Source: Candidatus Krumholzibacteriota bacterium
GTDB taxonomy: Bacteria; Krumholzibacteriota; Krumholzibacteriia; Krumholzibacteriales; Krumholzibacteriaceae
Length of the DNA: 64,000 nucleotides
Direction of reading: 5' to 3'
Assembly (NCBI GenBank): GCA_016931295.1
Contig: JAFGEZ010000034.1
Span: 79,094 to 143,093 of the forward strand
Numbering within the stretch: position 1 is the stretch's first letter; each line of letters begins with the position of its first letter. Both the position numbers and the translations under genes were made by a program. Below are positions 20,228 to 29,304 of the stretch, in pieces. The notes under the pieces were generated by a model. It worked only from the letters and a program-made list of their open reading frames with translations. It had not been told where the DNA came from and did not search any database.

Positions 20228-21576
20228 TGGCGATGCGGGAATTGACGCCCACGCAGATAGTGAATGAGCTCGACAAGTACATCATCGGCCAGGACGACGC
20301 GAAGCGGTCTGTCGCCATCGCGCTGCGGAACCGATGGCGGAGGAGGCGGGTGGAAGGGCCGATCCGGGACGAGATCCTGCCGGCGAACATCATCATGCAC
20401 GGTCCGACCGGTGTCGGGAAGACCGAGGTGGCCCGCCGACTGGCCCGGCTCGCGCAGGCGCCCTTCATCAAGGTCGAGGCGACGAAGTACACGGAGGTCG
20501 GCTACGTCGGCCGGGATGTCGAGTCGATGATACGGGATCTCGTCGAGATCGCGATAAACATGGAGAAGGAGGGCGCCTACGCTGAAGTGGAGGCCCGCGC
20601 CAGGCGAAACGCGGACGACCGCCTGCTCGAGATGCTCCTTCCCCGCGCGAGCGCCACGACGGACGGGGAGGATGCGGATACCCTCGAGGAGCGACGAGGC
20701 CGCACGAAGGAGAAGCTCCGGCAGAAGCTCGAGGCGGGCGCGCTCGATGCCCGCGAGGTGACGATCGAGACGACGGACCGCCCCAAGCCGTTCATCGAGA
20801 TCTTCTCGAGCTCGGGGCTCGAGGAGATGGGCGTGTCGTTGCCGCCGGGTCTCGAGAAGATGATGCCGACGACGAAAAAGGGGCGGAAGGTCACCGTCGA
20901 CGAGGCGCGTCGGCTCCTCGTCGAGGAGGAGAAGGAGAAGCTCGTCGACATGGACCGGGTCGTCTCGCGGGCCGTGAAAACGGTCGAGGAATCGGGGATC
21001 GTCTTCATCGACGAGATCGACAAGATCGCCGGCGCCGGCTCCGGACACGGACCGGATGTCTCGCGCGAGGGCGTGCAGAGGGACATCCTGCCCGTCGTGG
21101 AAGGGTGCAACGTGAACACAAAGCACGGCGTCGTGAAGACCGACCACATCCTCTTCATAGCCGCGGGCGCGTTCCACACGAGCAAGCCCTCGGACCTCGT
21201 CCCCGAGTTGCAGGGCCGGTTTCCGATACGCGTCGAATTCAAGGCCCTGACGGCGGAGGATTTCGAGCGGATCCTCCTCGAGCCCGAGAACGCGCTGATC
21301 AAGCAGTATGCCGCGCTCGTCGCAGCCGACGGGTGCGAAATCGAGTTCACCGCCGGTGCCGTGCGCGAGATCGCGCAAACGGCCTTCCTCGTGAACAGGA
21401 AGATGGAGAACATCGGGGCGAGACGCCTCCATACGATCATGACCACGCTGCTCGAGGACATCCTCTTCGAGTTGCCCGAATCGCACGCGGGACGCCTCTC
21501 GATCGACGAGACGACGGTCCGCGAGAAACTGGAACGCATCGTGAAGGACGACGACCTCGCGCGGTTCGTGCTCTAG
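20224..21576 (+). CDS. hslU: ATP-dependent protease ATPase subunit HslU
   Basis: An AAA+ unfoldase that feeds substrates into HslV. The 450-residue product carries Walker A at residues 59-67 ([11 protein letters not shown]), Walker [13 protein letters not shown], the intermediate I domain at about residues 110-230, and sensor 2 in the C-terminal part ([10 protein letters not shown]). It ends DDDLARFVL, close to the conserved C-terminal tail that inserts into HslV. ATG codons at 20224, 20227 and 20233 are all possible; 20224 overlaps the hslV stop. Confidence 0.96.
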   Translation: MMAMRELTPTQIVNELDKYIIGQDDAKRSVAIALRNRWRRRRVEGPIRDEILPANIIMHGPTGVGKTEVARRLARLAQAPFIKVEATKYTEVGYVGRDVESMIRDLVEIAINMEKEGAYAEVEARARRNADDRLLEMLLPRASATTDGEDADTLEERRGRTKEKLRQKLEAGALDAREVTIETTDRPKPFIEIFSSSGLEEMGVSLPPGLEKMMPTTKKGRKVTVDEARRLLVEEEKEKLVDMDRVVSRAVKTVEESGIVFIDEIDKIAGAGSGHGPDVSREGVQRDILPVVEGCNVNTKHGVVKTDHILFIAAGAFHTSKPSDLVPELQGRFPIRVEFKALTAEDFERILLEPENALIKQYAALVAADGCEIEFTAGAVREIAQTAFLVNRKMENIGARRLHTIMTTLLEDILFELPESHAGRLSIDETTVREKLERIVKDDDLARFVL

Positions 21577-21605
21577 CGCGCCGCCCGCCGTCGAAAGGAG
21601 AAGGA

Positions 21606-22526
21606 ATGGCACTGGGCAAGAAGGACTTCCTCTGCATCCGCGACTTCCCGAGGACCGAGCTCGACGAGATACTCGCGCTGGCGCGCAGGCAGAAGCCGCT
21701 CGCCAGGCGGTTCGAACTCGAGCCGACCCATCCAGGCAGGGTCCTCGCCTGCATCTTCCACAAGCCGAGCCTCCGGACACGTATCAGTTTCGAGGTCGCC
21801 ATACGCCAGCTCGGCGGCACGAGTCTCTACGTCACGGAGCGGGAGATCGGGATCGGCAGCCGCGAGGCGCCGAAGGACGTGGGGGCCGTGCTTTCGCGCT
21901 TCGTCGACGGCATCATGATCCGCACCTTCGACCAGGGATTGGTGGACACCCTCGCGTTGAATTCGACCGTTCCCGTGATCAACGGCCTCACCGACCTGCT
22001 GCACCCCTGCCAGGTGATGGGCGACGTCCTCACGGTCATCGAACGGTACGGGATGATCGACGGGAAGAAGGTCGTCTTCGTCGGCGACGGCAACAACGTC
22101 GCCCGGAGCTGGCTCAACGCCGCCGCGAGATTCCCGTTCAAGCTCGTGCTCACGTCGCCGGACGGGTACCAGCTCGACGGCGAATCGGTCGAGGCGGCCC
22201 GAAAGGACGGCGACCCGGATTACGAGTGGATCGAGGATCCCGCCGAGGCCGTCGAGGACGCGGACGTCGTCTACACGGACGTCTGGACGAGCATGGGGCA
22301 GGAGGAAGAGGCGGCCGAACGGCGGAGGAAGTTCGAGTTGTACCGCGTCGACGCGGCCTTGATGGGACGGGCGAACACCGATTGCATCTTCATGCACTGC
22401 CTGCCGGCTCATCGAGGAGACGAAGTGACCGATGAGGTCATCGATTCGCCCAACTCGGTGGTATACGACGAGGCGGAGAACCGGCTGCACATCCAGCGGG
22501 CGATCATCGGATTGCTCATGAAGTGA
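21606..22526 (+). CDS. argF: Ornithine carbamoyltransferase
   Basis: Makes citrulline from ornithine and carbamoyl phosphate in arginine synthesis. The 306-residue product has the carbamoyl-phosphate motif SLRTRISFE (S-x-R-T-R), HPCQVMGD, and the ornithine-side motif HCLPAHRGDEV with the catalytic Cys. This HCLPA motif separates it from aspartate carbamoyltransferase. AAGGAGAAGG precedes the ATG. No other arg genes lie nearby. Confidence 0.95.
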   Translation: MALGKKDFLCIRDFPRTELDEILALARRQKPLARRFELEPTHPGRVLACIFHKPSLRTRISFEVAIRQLGGTSLYVTEREIGIGSREAPKDVGAVLSRFVDGIMIRTFDQGLVDTLALNSTVPVINGLTDLLHPCQVMGDVLTVIERYGMIDGKKVVFVGDGNNVARSWLNAAARFPFKLVLTSPDGYQLDGESVEAARKDGDPDYEWIEDPAEAVEDADVVYTDVWTSMGQEEEAAERRRKFELYRVDAALMGRANTDCIFMHCLPAHRGDEVTDEVIDSPNSVVYDEAENRLHIQRAIIGLLMK

Positions 22527-23602
22527 CGATCGGGGAGGCCGTGAGAAAGACGATTTTTCCGTTCATCCTGCTCGCGGCGTCCGCGTGCGCCGTGCAGAAG
22601 CCGCCCACCGGCGGTCCGGAGGACCGGACGCCGCCGCAACTCGTCTCCTCGGTGCCGGCGCGCGATTCCACGGGCGTCGGCCGCGAGACCGGGGTGCGCC
22701 TCTTCTTCAGCGAGCGGATCGACGGCGAGAGCTTCAAGAGCCGCATACGCTCCTATCCGCCGCTCGAGTTCGAATCGGTCCGGGCGGACGACGACCAGCT
22801 CGAGATCCGCTTCCGGGAGGCGCTTCCGGAAACGACGATTGTTCTCGCCGTCTCGGGAGGATATCTCGACTACCACGGCGTCCGTTCGAAGCAGCCGATA
22901 CTGCTCCGGTTCGCGACGGTCGATTCGATGGCGCGCGGGCGGATCGAGGGACGGATACGTTTCAAGGGGATCCCCGATTCGACCGGGGTCGCCCGGCTCT
23001 TCGTCGTCCGGCCGGATACAACGATCGACGTCGTCCGCGATCGGGAGGATCTCGTCGCGTTCGCCGATTGGCAGGGGCGCTACCGGTTCGACGGCCTGCC
23101 CGCCGATTCGTCGAGATATCTCGTTCAGGCCTTCCTCGACGCCGACGGCGACGGGAAGCCGTCCGGCGAGAAGGAATTCGCGCAGTTCCCCGCCGACACG
23201 CTGCTTCTCACGGCGAAGTTCCCGATCGTTCCGCACTTCGTCTTCGACATCATCGACCCGAACGAACCGGGCGGTGTCGAGGGGCGAATCATCGACGAAA
23301 CCGGGCTCGGACGACTGCCGATCGTCGTTTTGCGGGCGGTCACCCCGGAGACAGGCCCCATCGTCGCCCTCGTCGACACGACCGGCGCCTTCGTGCTGCC
23401 GCGCATCCCGCCCGGTGGCTACCTCTTCACCGTGCTGGTCGACATGAGGCCCGATTCCCTGTGCGGCGACTACCCCTCGCCGGCCGACTCCTCGATCCTC
23501 CTGCCTGAACCGTGCTTCACCGCGCCGGAGACCCTCTTCGTCATGCCGGGGGAGACCGTATCGCTCGATCCGGTCACGCTCGGTCCGGGAGGCGCTCGAT
23601 GA
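22523..23602 (+). CDS. Lipoprotein with N-terminal Ig-like (SbsA-type) domain
   Basis: An exported lipoprotein of 359 residues and unknown function. A signal peptide ends in a lipobox-like LLAASAC. Immediately after comes VQKPPTGGPEDRTPPQLVSS, the hallmark start of Bacteroidetes Ig-like domain lipoproteins. The first 130 residues then fit an SbsA-type Ig-like fold (FFSERIDGESFKSRI). Later segments (GRYRFDGLP, FVLPRIPPGGYLFTVLVD) look like carboxypeptidase-regulatory-like beta sandwiches. GTG at 22523 overlaps the argF stop; GTG at 22541, just after GGGGAGG, would also retain the signal peptide. Confidence 0.78.
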   Translation: MTIGEAVRKTIFPFILLAASACAVQKPPTGGPEDRTPPQLVSSVPARDSTGVGRETGVRLFFSERIDGESFKSRIRSYPPLEFESVRADDDQLEIRFREALPETTIVLAVSGGYLDYHGVRSKQPILLRFATVDSMARGRIEGRIRFKGIPDSTGVARLFVVRPDTTIDVVRDREDLVAFADWQGRYRFDGLPADSSRYLVQAFLDADGDGKPSGEKEFAQFPADTLLLTAKFPIVPHFVFDIIDPNEPGGVEGRIIDETGLGRLPIVVLRAVTPETGPIVALVDTTGAFVLPRIPPGGYLFTVLVDMRPDSLCGDYPSPADSSILLPEPCFTAPETLFVMPGETVSLDPVTLGPGGAR

Positions 23603-24426
23603 GCGGGGAACGCGCGTTCGTCAAGATGCACGGCGCGGGGAACGATTTCGTCGTCATCGGCGACCTCGACGGTGCCTTCCCGGCGACACCGGGCGTCGTC
23701 GCGGCGCTCTGCGCCGCGCACACGGGGATCGGGGCGGACGGCCTGATCCTCGTGGGACGCTCGTCGAAAGCCGATTTCCGGATGCGGTACTTCAACCGCG
23801 ACGGCGGCGAGGCCGGCATGTGCGGTAACGGCGCGCGATGCGCCGCCCGGTTCGCGTTCGACGAGGAAATCGCCGGCGAGAGCATGGCCTTCGAGACGAA
23901 CGCGGGAATCGTCAAGGCCGAGATCCTCGCGGGAGGGAAGGTGCGGATCGGGCTGGGGCCGGTGCGCGGCCTCCGCATCGGCCTGCGGCCGGGGAACGGA
24001 TGGGAGGAAGCGCACGCCGCGGACTCGGGGGTGCCCCACGCGATCGTCTTCGCCCGGGACGCGAGAGAGCTCGCGGATCCGGACTTTCCCGCGCTCGCGG
24101 GGATACTCCGCGGCGATCCGATCTTCGGCGAGGCTGGCGCGAACGTCGACCTCGTCTTCGCGCAGGATCGCCACACGATCCGGTTCAGGACGTACGAACG
24201 GGGCGTCGAGGCGGAAACCCTGGCCTGCGGAACCGGCGCGGTCGCCTCTGCCGTCGTCGCAGCCGCTCTCGATCTCGTCGAGCCCCCGGTCGCGTGCGCA
24301 ACGGCGGGGGGGGACATCCTCACGGTCGATTTCGTTCCGACGGGGGAGGGGGCGGAAGACGTATTCCTGACCGGACCGGCCGTCGTTTCCTTCCGCGGAG
24401 AGATCGGCGCGGAGCTTCTCCGATAG
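23599..24426 (+). CDS. dapF: Diaminopimelate epimerase
   Basis: Interconverts LL- and meso-diaminopimelate for lysine and peptidoglycan synthesis. The 275-residue product has the start FVKMHGAGNDFVVI and the two catalytic cysteines, one in GGEAGMCGNGARC and one in ETLACGTGAVAS, plus GVPHAIVF. The ATG shares bases with the stop of the preceding lipoprotein gene. meso-DAP synthesis fits a diderm cell wall. Confidence 0.96.
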   Translation: MSGERAFVKMHGAGNDFVVIGDLDGAFPATPGVVAALCAAHTGIGADGLILVGRSSKADFRMRYFNRDGGEAGMCGNGARCAARFAFDEEIAGESMAFETNAGIVKAEILAGGKVRIGLGPVRGLRIGLRPGNGWEEAHAADSGVPHAIVFARDARELADPDFPALAGILRGDPIFGEAGANVDLVFAQDRHTIRFRTYERGVEAETLACGTGAVASAVVAAALDLVEPPVACATAGGDILTVDFVPTGEGAEDVFLTGPAVVSFRGEIGAELLR

Positions 24427-24446
24427 CCGACCGGCGCAGATACGCC

Positions 24447-24475
24447 TTGCCTCGACGCGTTCCCCGCTGCACATT
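24447..24475 (+). promoter_or_regulatory. Weak candidate promoter before the protease/propeller/barrel gene
   Basis: TTGCCT (24447-24452) and CACATT (24470-24475) with a 17-base spacer. The -10 is poor, so this rests mainly on spacing and position in a 64-base gap. Confidence 0.22.
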
Positions 24476-24490
24476 ACGGGAAGAGAGGTG

Positions 24491-27316
24491 ATGAATCGCG
24501 CCATGCGCACCCCCCTCCTTGCATGCCTGATCGCCGCCGCCGTGGCGCTGCCCGCCGCGGAAGCGCACGCACAGTACCCCTTCGGGAAGAACAAGATCCA
24601 GTACACGGCGAAGGACTGGAAGGTCATGGAGACCGAGCATGTCGACATCTTCTACTATCCAGACGAGGAGGTGCTCGCCGGGTTCGTCGCCGGTTTCGTC
24701 GAGGGGGTCTACGACGAGTACTCCGCGTACTTCCGTGTCGATTTCGAATCGCGCATTCCCGTCATCCTCTACGGCACCCATCACGACTTCAAGGAAACGA
24801 ACGTCATCCCCTACATCCTCAGCGAGGCGACGCTGGGCTTCACCGAGTTCATCAAGGGACGCGTCGCGCTTCCGTTCACGGGGTCCTACTACGATCTCGA
24901 GCGGGTGTGCCGGCACGAACTCGTCCACGCCTTCATGCTCGAGAAACTGCGCGTGGTGATGCAGTCGCACCGGCGGTACACCTACCAGCATCCGCCCCTC
25001 TGGTTCACCGAGGGGCTCGCCGAGTTTCTCGGGAAACGCGAACAGGACAACGAGGCGCACATGTTCCTGCGCGACGCGGTCACGGGAAACCGTCTCGTTT
25101 CGCTCCCGGAGATGTGGCGCATCGATGGATCGTTCCTGATGTACAAGGAGGGCGAAAGCGCGCTGCACTACCTGGCGACGCGATTCGGGCGTGAATCCAT
25201 CGTCGTCCTCCTGGAGAACTGGTGGAAGAGCGACCGCTTCGACATCCTTCTCCGCAAGACCATCGGCATCGGCCAGGCGGAGCTCAGCGAGGACTGGGAG
25301 GAGTATCTCAGGCGGCGGTACTTTCCCGCCGTGCTCACGCGGCGCCGCGCGGACGAAGCCGGCACGATGCTCTCCGAACCCGAACGCTCCTTCGACAGCC
25401 ATCCGGCGGTCCTCCTCGACGACGAGGGGCACGAGCGGTATTTCTGCCTCGGTTTCGGGCTCGGCACGATCGATCTGAAGGAGCTCCGGCTCCGCGAACG
25501 GGGAAGACGGCGGGGAGAGGGAAAGTCGAGGACGATCATCCGGGGCGGCGGCTCGACGGCCTTCGAATCGATACCGATCCTTCGCAGCCACGTCTCCGGG
25601 CGCGGAGACACCCTGCTCTTCGTCGCGAAGACGGGCGAACGGGACGCGATCTATCTCTACGACCCCTTCGAGCGGAAGACGATCGAACGTATCGAGGTTC
25701 CCGACGCGCGGATGCTGAATTCGCCATCGCTGTCGCGCGACGGGAGATCGGTGGCCTTCTCGGCGATCGACGACCACGGACGCACCGATCTCTACGTTTA
25801 TGACCGCCCCTCGGGCAGAACCAGGCGCCTCACCGACGACGTGTACGACGATCTCCATCCAGACTGGCATCCCGACGGCCGCTCGCTCGTCTTCTGTTCC
25901 GACCGGTGCGACGGCGGAATGCGCGGCTCGTCGGCGCTCTTCACGATCGAGGTCGAGACGGGCAGGATCGAGCAGATCACGGACGGCTCGTATCGCGACA
26001 CCGATCCGCGATGGCTCGACGACGGCCGCGGCATGCTCTTTTCCTCCGACCGCACGGGGGTCGCCGACATCTGGCTGCTCGAGGACGGCGTCCTCTCACG
26101 GCAGACGGGAACGATCGGGGGGCTCTTCAATCCCGTGCCCTGCCCGGACGGCGCCCATTTCCTCGCCTCCGGATTCTCCGGGGGGAGCTACCGGATCTAT
26201 CAAATGGCCTTCGCCGAGACCGCGAGGGAATCGAAGCGGAACGAGCCGGGCATCTGCGGGATCGGCTGGACGCCGGTTTTGGCGGACTCGTCCATCGAGC
26301 GGGGACGGCGCGATTACCGCGCGCAGTTCGGGGTCGATTTCATCGGCGCCGCCTTCGCCGTCGATCCCGATTACGGCTACATGGGGAACGGCGCCCAGAT
26401 CTACATGACGGACATCCTCGGCGACCACCAGTTGATGTTCCTCTTCGGCAGCGCCTCGGACGATTTCGACGACTTCTGGACCCGCCTGAACGTCGCCGCG
26501 ACCTACTACAACCAGTCCGACCGGCTCAACTGGGCCGTCGGCGCCTTCCACCTGGCGAGCTACATGGGAACGTTCTACGACCTGCTCCGCTTCGAGCGGA
26601 GATACGGGGTGGTCGCGGCCGTCTCCTATCCCGTCTCGAAGTTCACGAGGATCGAGCTCTCCGGCGTGTTCAAGGGGATGGAGCGGGACGACGACATCAC
26701 CTTCCTCGGCCTGGAGAACGGGAAATCATGGCTCGTATCGAGTTTCCTCTCGCTCACGACCGACAACATCGTCTGGTACGTCGGCGGTCCCCTCAAGGGG
26801 CACCGGATGAACGTCGCGCTGGGAAACACGATCGATCTCGAGGGGCGGGGGTACGAGAGCACGACCCTGAACGTCGACCTGCGCAACTACCAGAACATCG
26901 GGAGGCGCATCGTCTTCGCACAGCGTTTCGTGAGCAGGAGCGCATGGGGGAGCGACCTCCAGCTCTTCTACCTCGGGGGCTCGTGGGATCTGAGGGGATA
27001 CGAGTTCCGCGATTTCGCCGGAAAGAAGACGATGCTCTTCAACAACGAGATCCGTTTCCCGCTCCTCGATCGCCTGCTCGTGCGCCTGCCCTTCGGGCAC
27101 ATCGATTTCCCGCTCTTCAGGGGCGCCCTCTTCTTCGACACGGGACGGGCGTGGGACTGGATCGAGGACACCGGCTGGATCGGAAGCGTCGGCGCCGGAG
27201 TGGAGATGAACCTTGGCTACCTGCCCGTCATCCGCCTGAATTTCAGCCGGCGAACCGATTTCAGGGAGATCGAGAAGAAGTACCGGATCGGGTTCTTCCT
27301 CGGATTCAACTTCTAG
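24491..27316 (+). CDS. Exported HExxH peptidase / TolB-like propeller / outer-membrane barrel fusion
   Basis: A 941-residue envelope protein. A signal peptide (ending EAHA-QYP) is followed by a gluzincin-like peptidase domain with the zinc motif HELVH at 142-146 and a second acidic motif WFTEGLAEF at 171-179. Residues of roughly 340-600 form WD40-like/PD40 blades (SLSRDGRSVAFSA, HPDWHPDGRSLVFCSDR, SSDRTGVADIWLLEDG), as in TolB. The last 320 residues alternate polar and aromatic residues in beta-hairpins and end GFFLGFNF, typical of a BamA/Omp85-like barrel with terminal Phe. ATG at 24503 is an alternative start with better-spaced GAGAGGTG. Function is unknown. Confidence 0.78.
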   Translation: MNRAMRTPLLACLIAAAVALPAAEAHAQYPFGKNKIQYTAKDWKVMETEHVDIFYYPDEEVLAGFVAGFVEGVYDEYSAYFRVDFESRIPVILYGTHHDFKETNVIPYILSEATLGFTEFIKGRVALPFTGSYYDLERVCRHELVHAFMLEKLRVVMQSHRRYTYQHPPLWFTEGLAEFLGKREQDNEAHMFLRDAVTGNRLVSLPEMWRIDGSFLMYKEGESALHYLATRFGRESIVVLLENWWKSDRFDILLRKTIGIGQAELSEDWEEYLRRRYFPAVLTRRRADEAGTMLSEPERSFDSHPAVLLDDEGHERYFCLGFGLGTIDLKELRLRERGRRRGEGKSRTIIRGGGSTAFESIPILRSHVSGRGDTLLFVAKTGERDAIYLYDPFERKTIERIEVPDARMLNSPSLSRDGRSVAFSAIDDHGRTDLYVYDRPSGRTRRLTDDVYDDLHPDWHPDGRSLVFCSDRCDGGMRGSSALFTIEVETGRIEQITDGSYRDTDPRWLDDGRGMLFSSDRTGVADIWLLEDGVLSRQTGTIGGLFNPVPCPDGAHFLASGFSGGSYRIYQMAFAETARESKRNEPGICGIGWTPVLADSSIERGRRDYRAQFGVDFIGAAFAVDPDYGYMGNGAQIYMTDILGDHQLMFLFGSASDDFDDFWTRLNVAATYYNQSDRLNWAVGAFHLASYMGTFYDLLRFERRYGVVAAVSYPVSKFTRIELSGVFKGMERDDDITFLGLENGKSWLVSSFLSLTTDNIVWYVGGPLKGHRMNVALGNTIDLEGRGYESTTLNVDLRNYQNIGRRIVFAQRFVSRSAWGSDLQLFYLGGSWDLRGYEFRDFAGKKTMLFNNEIRFPLLDRLLVRLPFGHIDFPLFRGALFFDTGRAWDWIEDTGWIGSVGAGVEMNLGYLPVIRLNFSRRTDFREIEKKYRIGFFLGFNF

Positions 27317-29168
27317 GCGACGCCAAATCCTCCCCGAGCCCGCGCGCGATCACCTCGAGGGCGATCGAGTGCCGGTTGAAGGGAGCGCTGACCTGGACGC
27401 CGGCGACGAGCGGACGGATCTCACGCAGTATCCCGGACGCGATGCTCACGCCCTCGGCGACGGCCGCGTCGCCGCTGCCCGCCTCGCGCATGCGGGCGAG
27501 TATCTCGCCGGGCACGCTCACTCCAGGCAGCTCGTTGTTCATGAATTCGGCGTTCCGGTAGCTCACGAGGGGCCAGACGCCGGCGATCACCGGCAGGGCG
27601 CGCGGCGCCATCGCGTCGATGAACCGCCGGAGCTGCATGACGTCGAAGATCGGCTGCGTAACGACGAACTCCGCCCCGGCCTTCACCTTCCAGGAGAACC
27701 GATGCATCTCCTCCTCGGCGTTCACCGCGCCGGGATTGGCGCCGACGCCGATGTGGAAGGCGGTTGGCGAGCGGAGCCGACGCCCGCCGATGTCGCGGCC
27801 CTGGTTCAGCCCGTGCACGACGTTCGTCAGGCCGATCGAGTCGATGTCGAAGACCGATGTCGCGTCGGGGTAGTCCTCCGTGCGGATGGGATCCCCCGTG
27901 ATGAGGAGGATGTTCCGGAGGCCGAGTGCGTGGGCGCCGAGAAGGTCGCTCTGCATCCCGAGGATGTTCCGGTCGCGGCAGCAGTAGTGGAGAACCGTCT
28001 CGATCCCGGCCTCGCGCTCGACGAGGACGGCGAGAGCGAGCGGGCTCATGCGGCTCGTGGCCCGCGGGCTGTCGGGGATGTTGATCGCATCGATCCCCGC
28101 CGAGCGCAACTCGGCGGCGGCGGCGATGACGCCGGAGGGGTCGCTGCCGACCGGGGGGACCAGCTCGACGAGACGAACGAATTCGCCCGCGGCGACGCGG
28201 GCCGCCAGCGCGGATTTCTCCTGGATGGGGACGGGGGACAGGTCGGCCTCGTCGGTCAGGGACGGCCGGTCGACGTGATAGGAGGTCTTCGACGGCCTGA
28301 CCGTCTTCAGCGCCTCCCGGATCGCCCGGATATGCGCGGGGGTCGTCCCGCAACAGCCCCCGATGACACGCACGCCGACCCGGGCGAACCGGCGCGCGTA
28401 TTCGCCGAGGTACTCGGGGGAGGTCATGTAGATGTTCCGCCCCTCGACGTTCTGCGGAATACCCGCGTTGGGCTGCGCCGCGATCCACGTGTCGACGGCG
28501 CGGGACATCTTCTCGACAGCGTCGAGCATGATCTTCGGTCCGACCGAGCAGTTGACCCCGACGACGTCCGCGCCCCATTCCACGAGCCTGACGGCGAACT
28601 CGTCCGGTTCCGTGCCGTACAGGCCGAGGCCGTCCCGCTGCAGGGTCATCAGCGCGACGACGGGGACGTCGGCGACGCGCCTGACGCCGCGGATCGCCTG
28701 GTGGATCTCGTTCAGGTCCGCGAAGGTCTCGAGGACGAAAAGGTCGACGCCGACGGACATGATCGCCTCGGCCTGCTCGGCGAAGGTGGCGGCGGCCTCG
28801 TCGTTCGACGTCGGTCCCCAGGGCTCGATCCTGATGCCGAGGGGGCCGATCGATCCCGCCACGAGCGCCTCCCCGCCGGTCGCTTCTCGCGCGATCTCCA
28901 CGCCCCGCCGGTTGATCTCGGCGAGGCGGTCGTCGAGACCGTGGAGGGAGAGCTTGCATCGGTTCGCCCCGAAGGTGTTCGTTTCGACGACCTCGGCTCC
29001 CGCCTCGACGTACTCCCGGTGGATTCTCTCGACGAGGCGGGGATTGGACAGATTGATTTCGTCGAAGGAACGGTTGATGAAGACGCCGCGCTCGTACAGC
29101 ATCGTTCCCATCGCGCCGTCGAACAGGACGATCCCTTCTTCGAGCAGTTCGAGAAAACCGGCCGGCAT
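27306..29168 (-). CDS. Bifunctional homocysteine S-methyltransferase / methylenetetrahydrofolate reductase
   Basis: A 620-residue fusion resembling Bacillus YitJ. Residues 1-300 form a homocysteine methyltransferase domain (LFDGAMGTMLYERG, ETNTFGANR) with zinc ligands in GVNCSVG and GGCCGTTPAHI. Residues 320-615 form a methylenetetrahydrofolate reductase domain (RLVELVPPVGSD, LLITGDP, EFVVTQPIFD). The cobalamin and activation domains of full MetH are absent, so methyl transfer would need a partner or another chemistry. The start at 29168 gives the family's N-terminus; the open frame continues 57 codons upstream without homology. Its 3' end overlaps the convergent neighbour by 11 bases. Confidence 0.9.
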   Translation of the reverse strand: MPAGFLELLEEGIVLFDGAMGTMLYERGVFINRSFDEINLSNPRLVERIHREYVEAGAEVVETNTFGANRCKLSLHGLDDRLAEINRRGVEIAREATGGEALVAGSIGPLGIRIEPWGPTSNDEAAATFAEQAEAIMSVGVDLFVLETFADLNEIHQAIRGVRRVADVPVVALMTLQRDGLGLYGTEPDEFAVRLVEWGADVVGVNCSVGPKIMLDAVEKMSRAVDTWIAAQPNAGIPQNVEGRNIYMTSPEYLGEYARRFARVGVRVIGGCCGTTPAHIRAIREALKTVRPSKTSYHVDRPSLTDEADLSPVPIQEKSALAARVAAGEFVRLVELVPPVGSDPSGVIAAAAELRSAGIDAINIPDSPRATSRMSPLALAVLVEREAGIETVLHYCCRDRNILGMQSDLLGAHALGLRNILLITGDPIRTEDYPDATSVFDIDSIGLTNVVHGLNQGRDIGGRRLRSPTAFHIGVGANPGAVNAEEEMHRFSWKVKAGAEFVVTQPIFDVMQLRRFIDAMAPRALPVIAGVWPLVSYRNAEFMNNELPGVSVPGEILARMREAGSGDAAVAEGVSIASGILREIRPLVAGVQVSAPFNRHSIALEVIARGLGEDLASPRS

Positions 29169-29207
29169 TGTCGCCCCCCGCGTGTGGCGGGCCGACGGGG
29201 CCCGCTT

Positions 29208-29260
29208 TTGAAATTGACCGGGACTCGGAGAGTATACTATCTTGAATTCCCGGGAGACAA
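29208..29260. promoter_or_regulatory. Overlapping divergent promoters for proS and the MTHFR fusion
   Basis: Plus strand: TTGACC (29214-29219), 18 bases, TATCTT (29238-29243), reading toward proS; TTGAAA (29208-29213) with TATACT (29233-29238) is an alternative. Minus strand: TTGTCT (complement of 29255-29260), 18 bases, TATACT (complement of 29231-29236), reading toward the fusion gene. The two -10 boxes share a self-complementary AGTATACT core. Confidence 0.4.
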
Positions 29261-29304
29261 CCCACTTTGCCGCGCCGTAACGGAAAGAAACGAAAAGGAG
29301 TGCG

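Noticed and set aside
29169-29304. Possible SAM riboswitch or T-box before the methionine fusion or proS
   Set aside because: The gap is only 136 bases, lacks the conserved helices of either RNA, and is explained by overlapping promoters.
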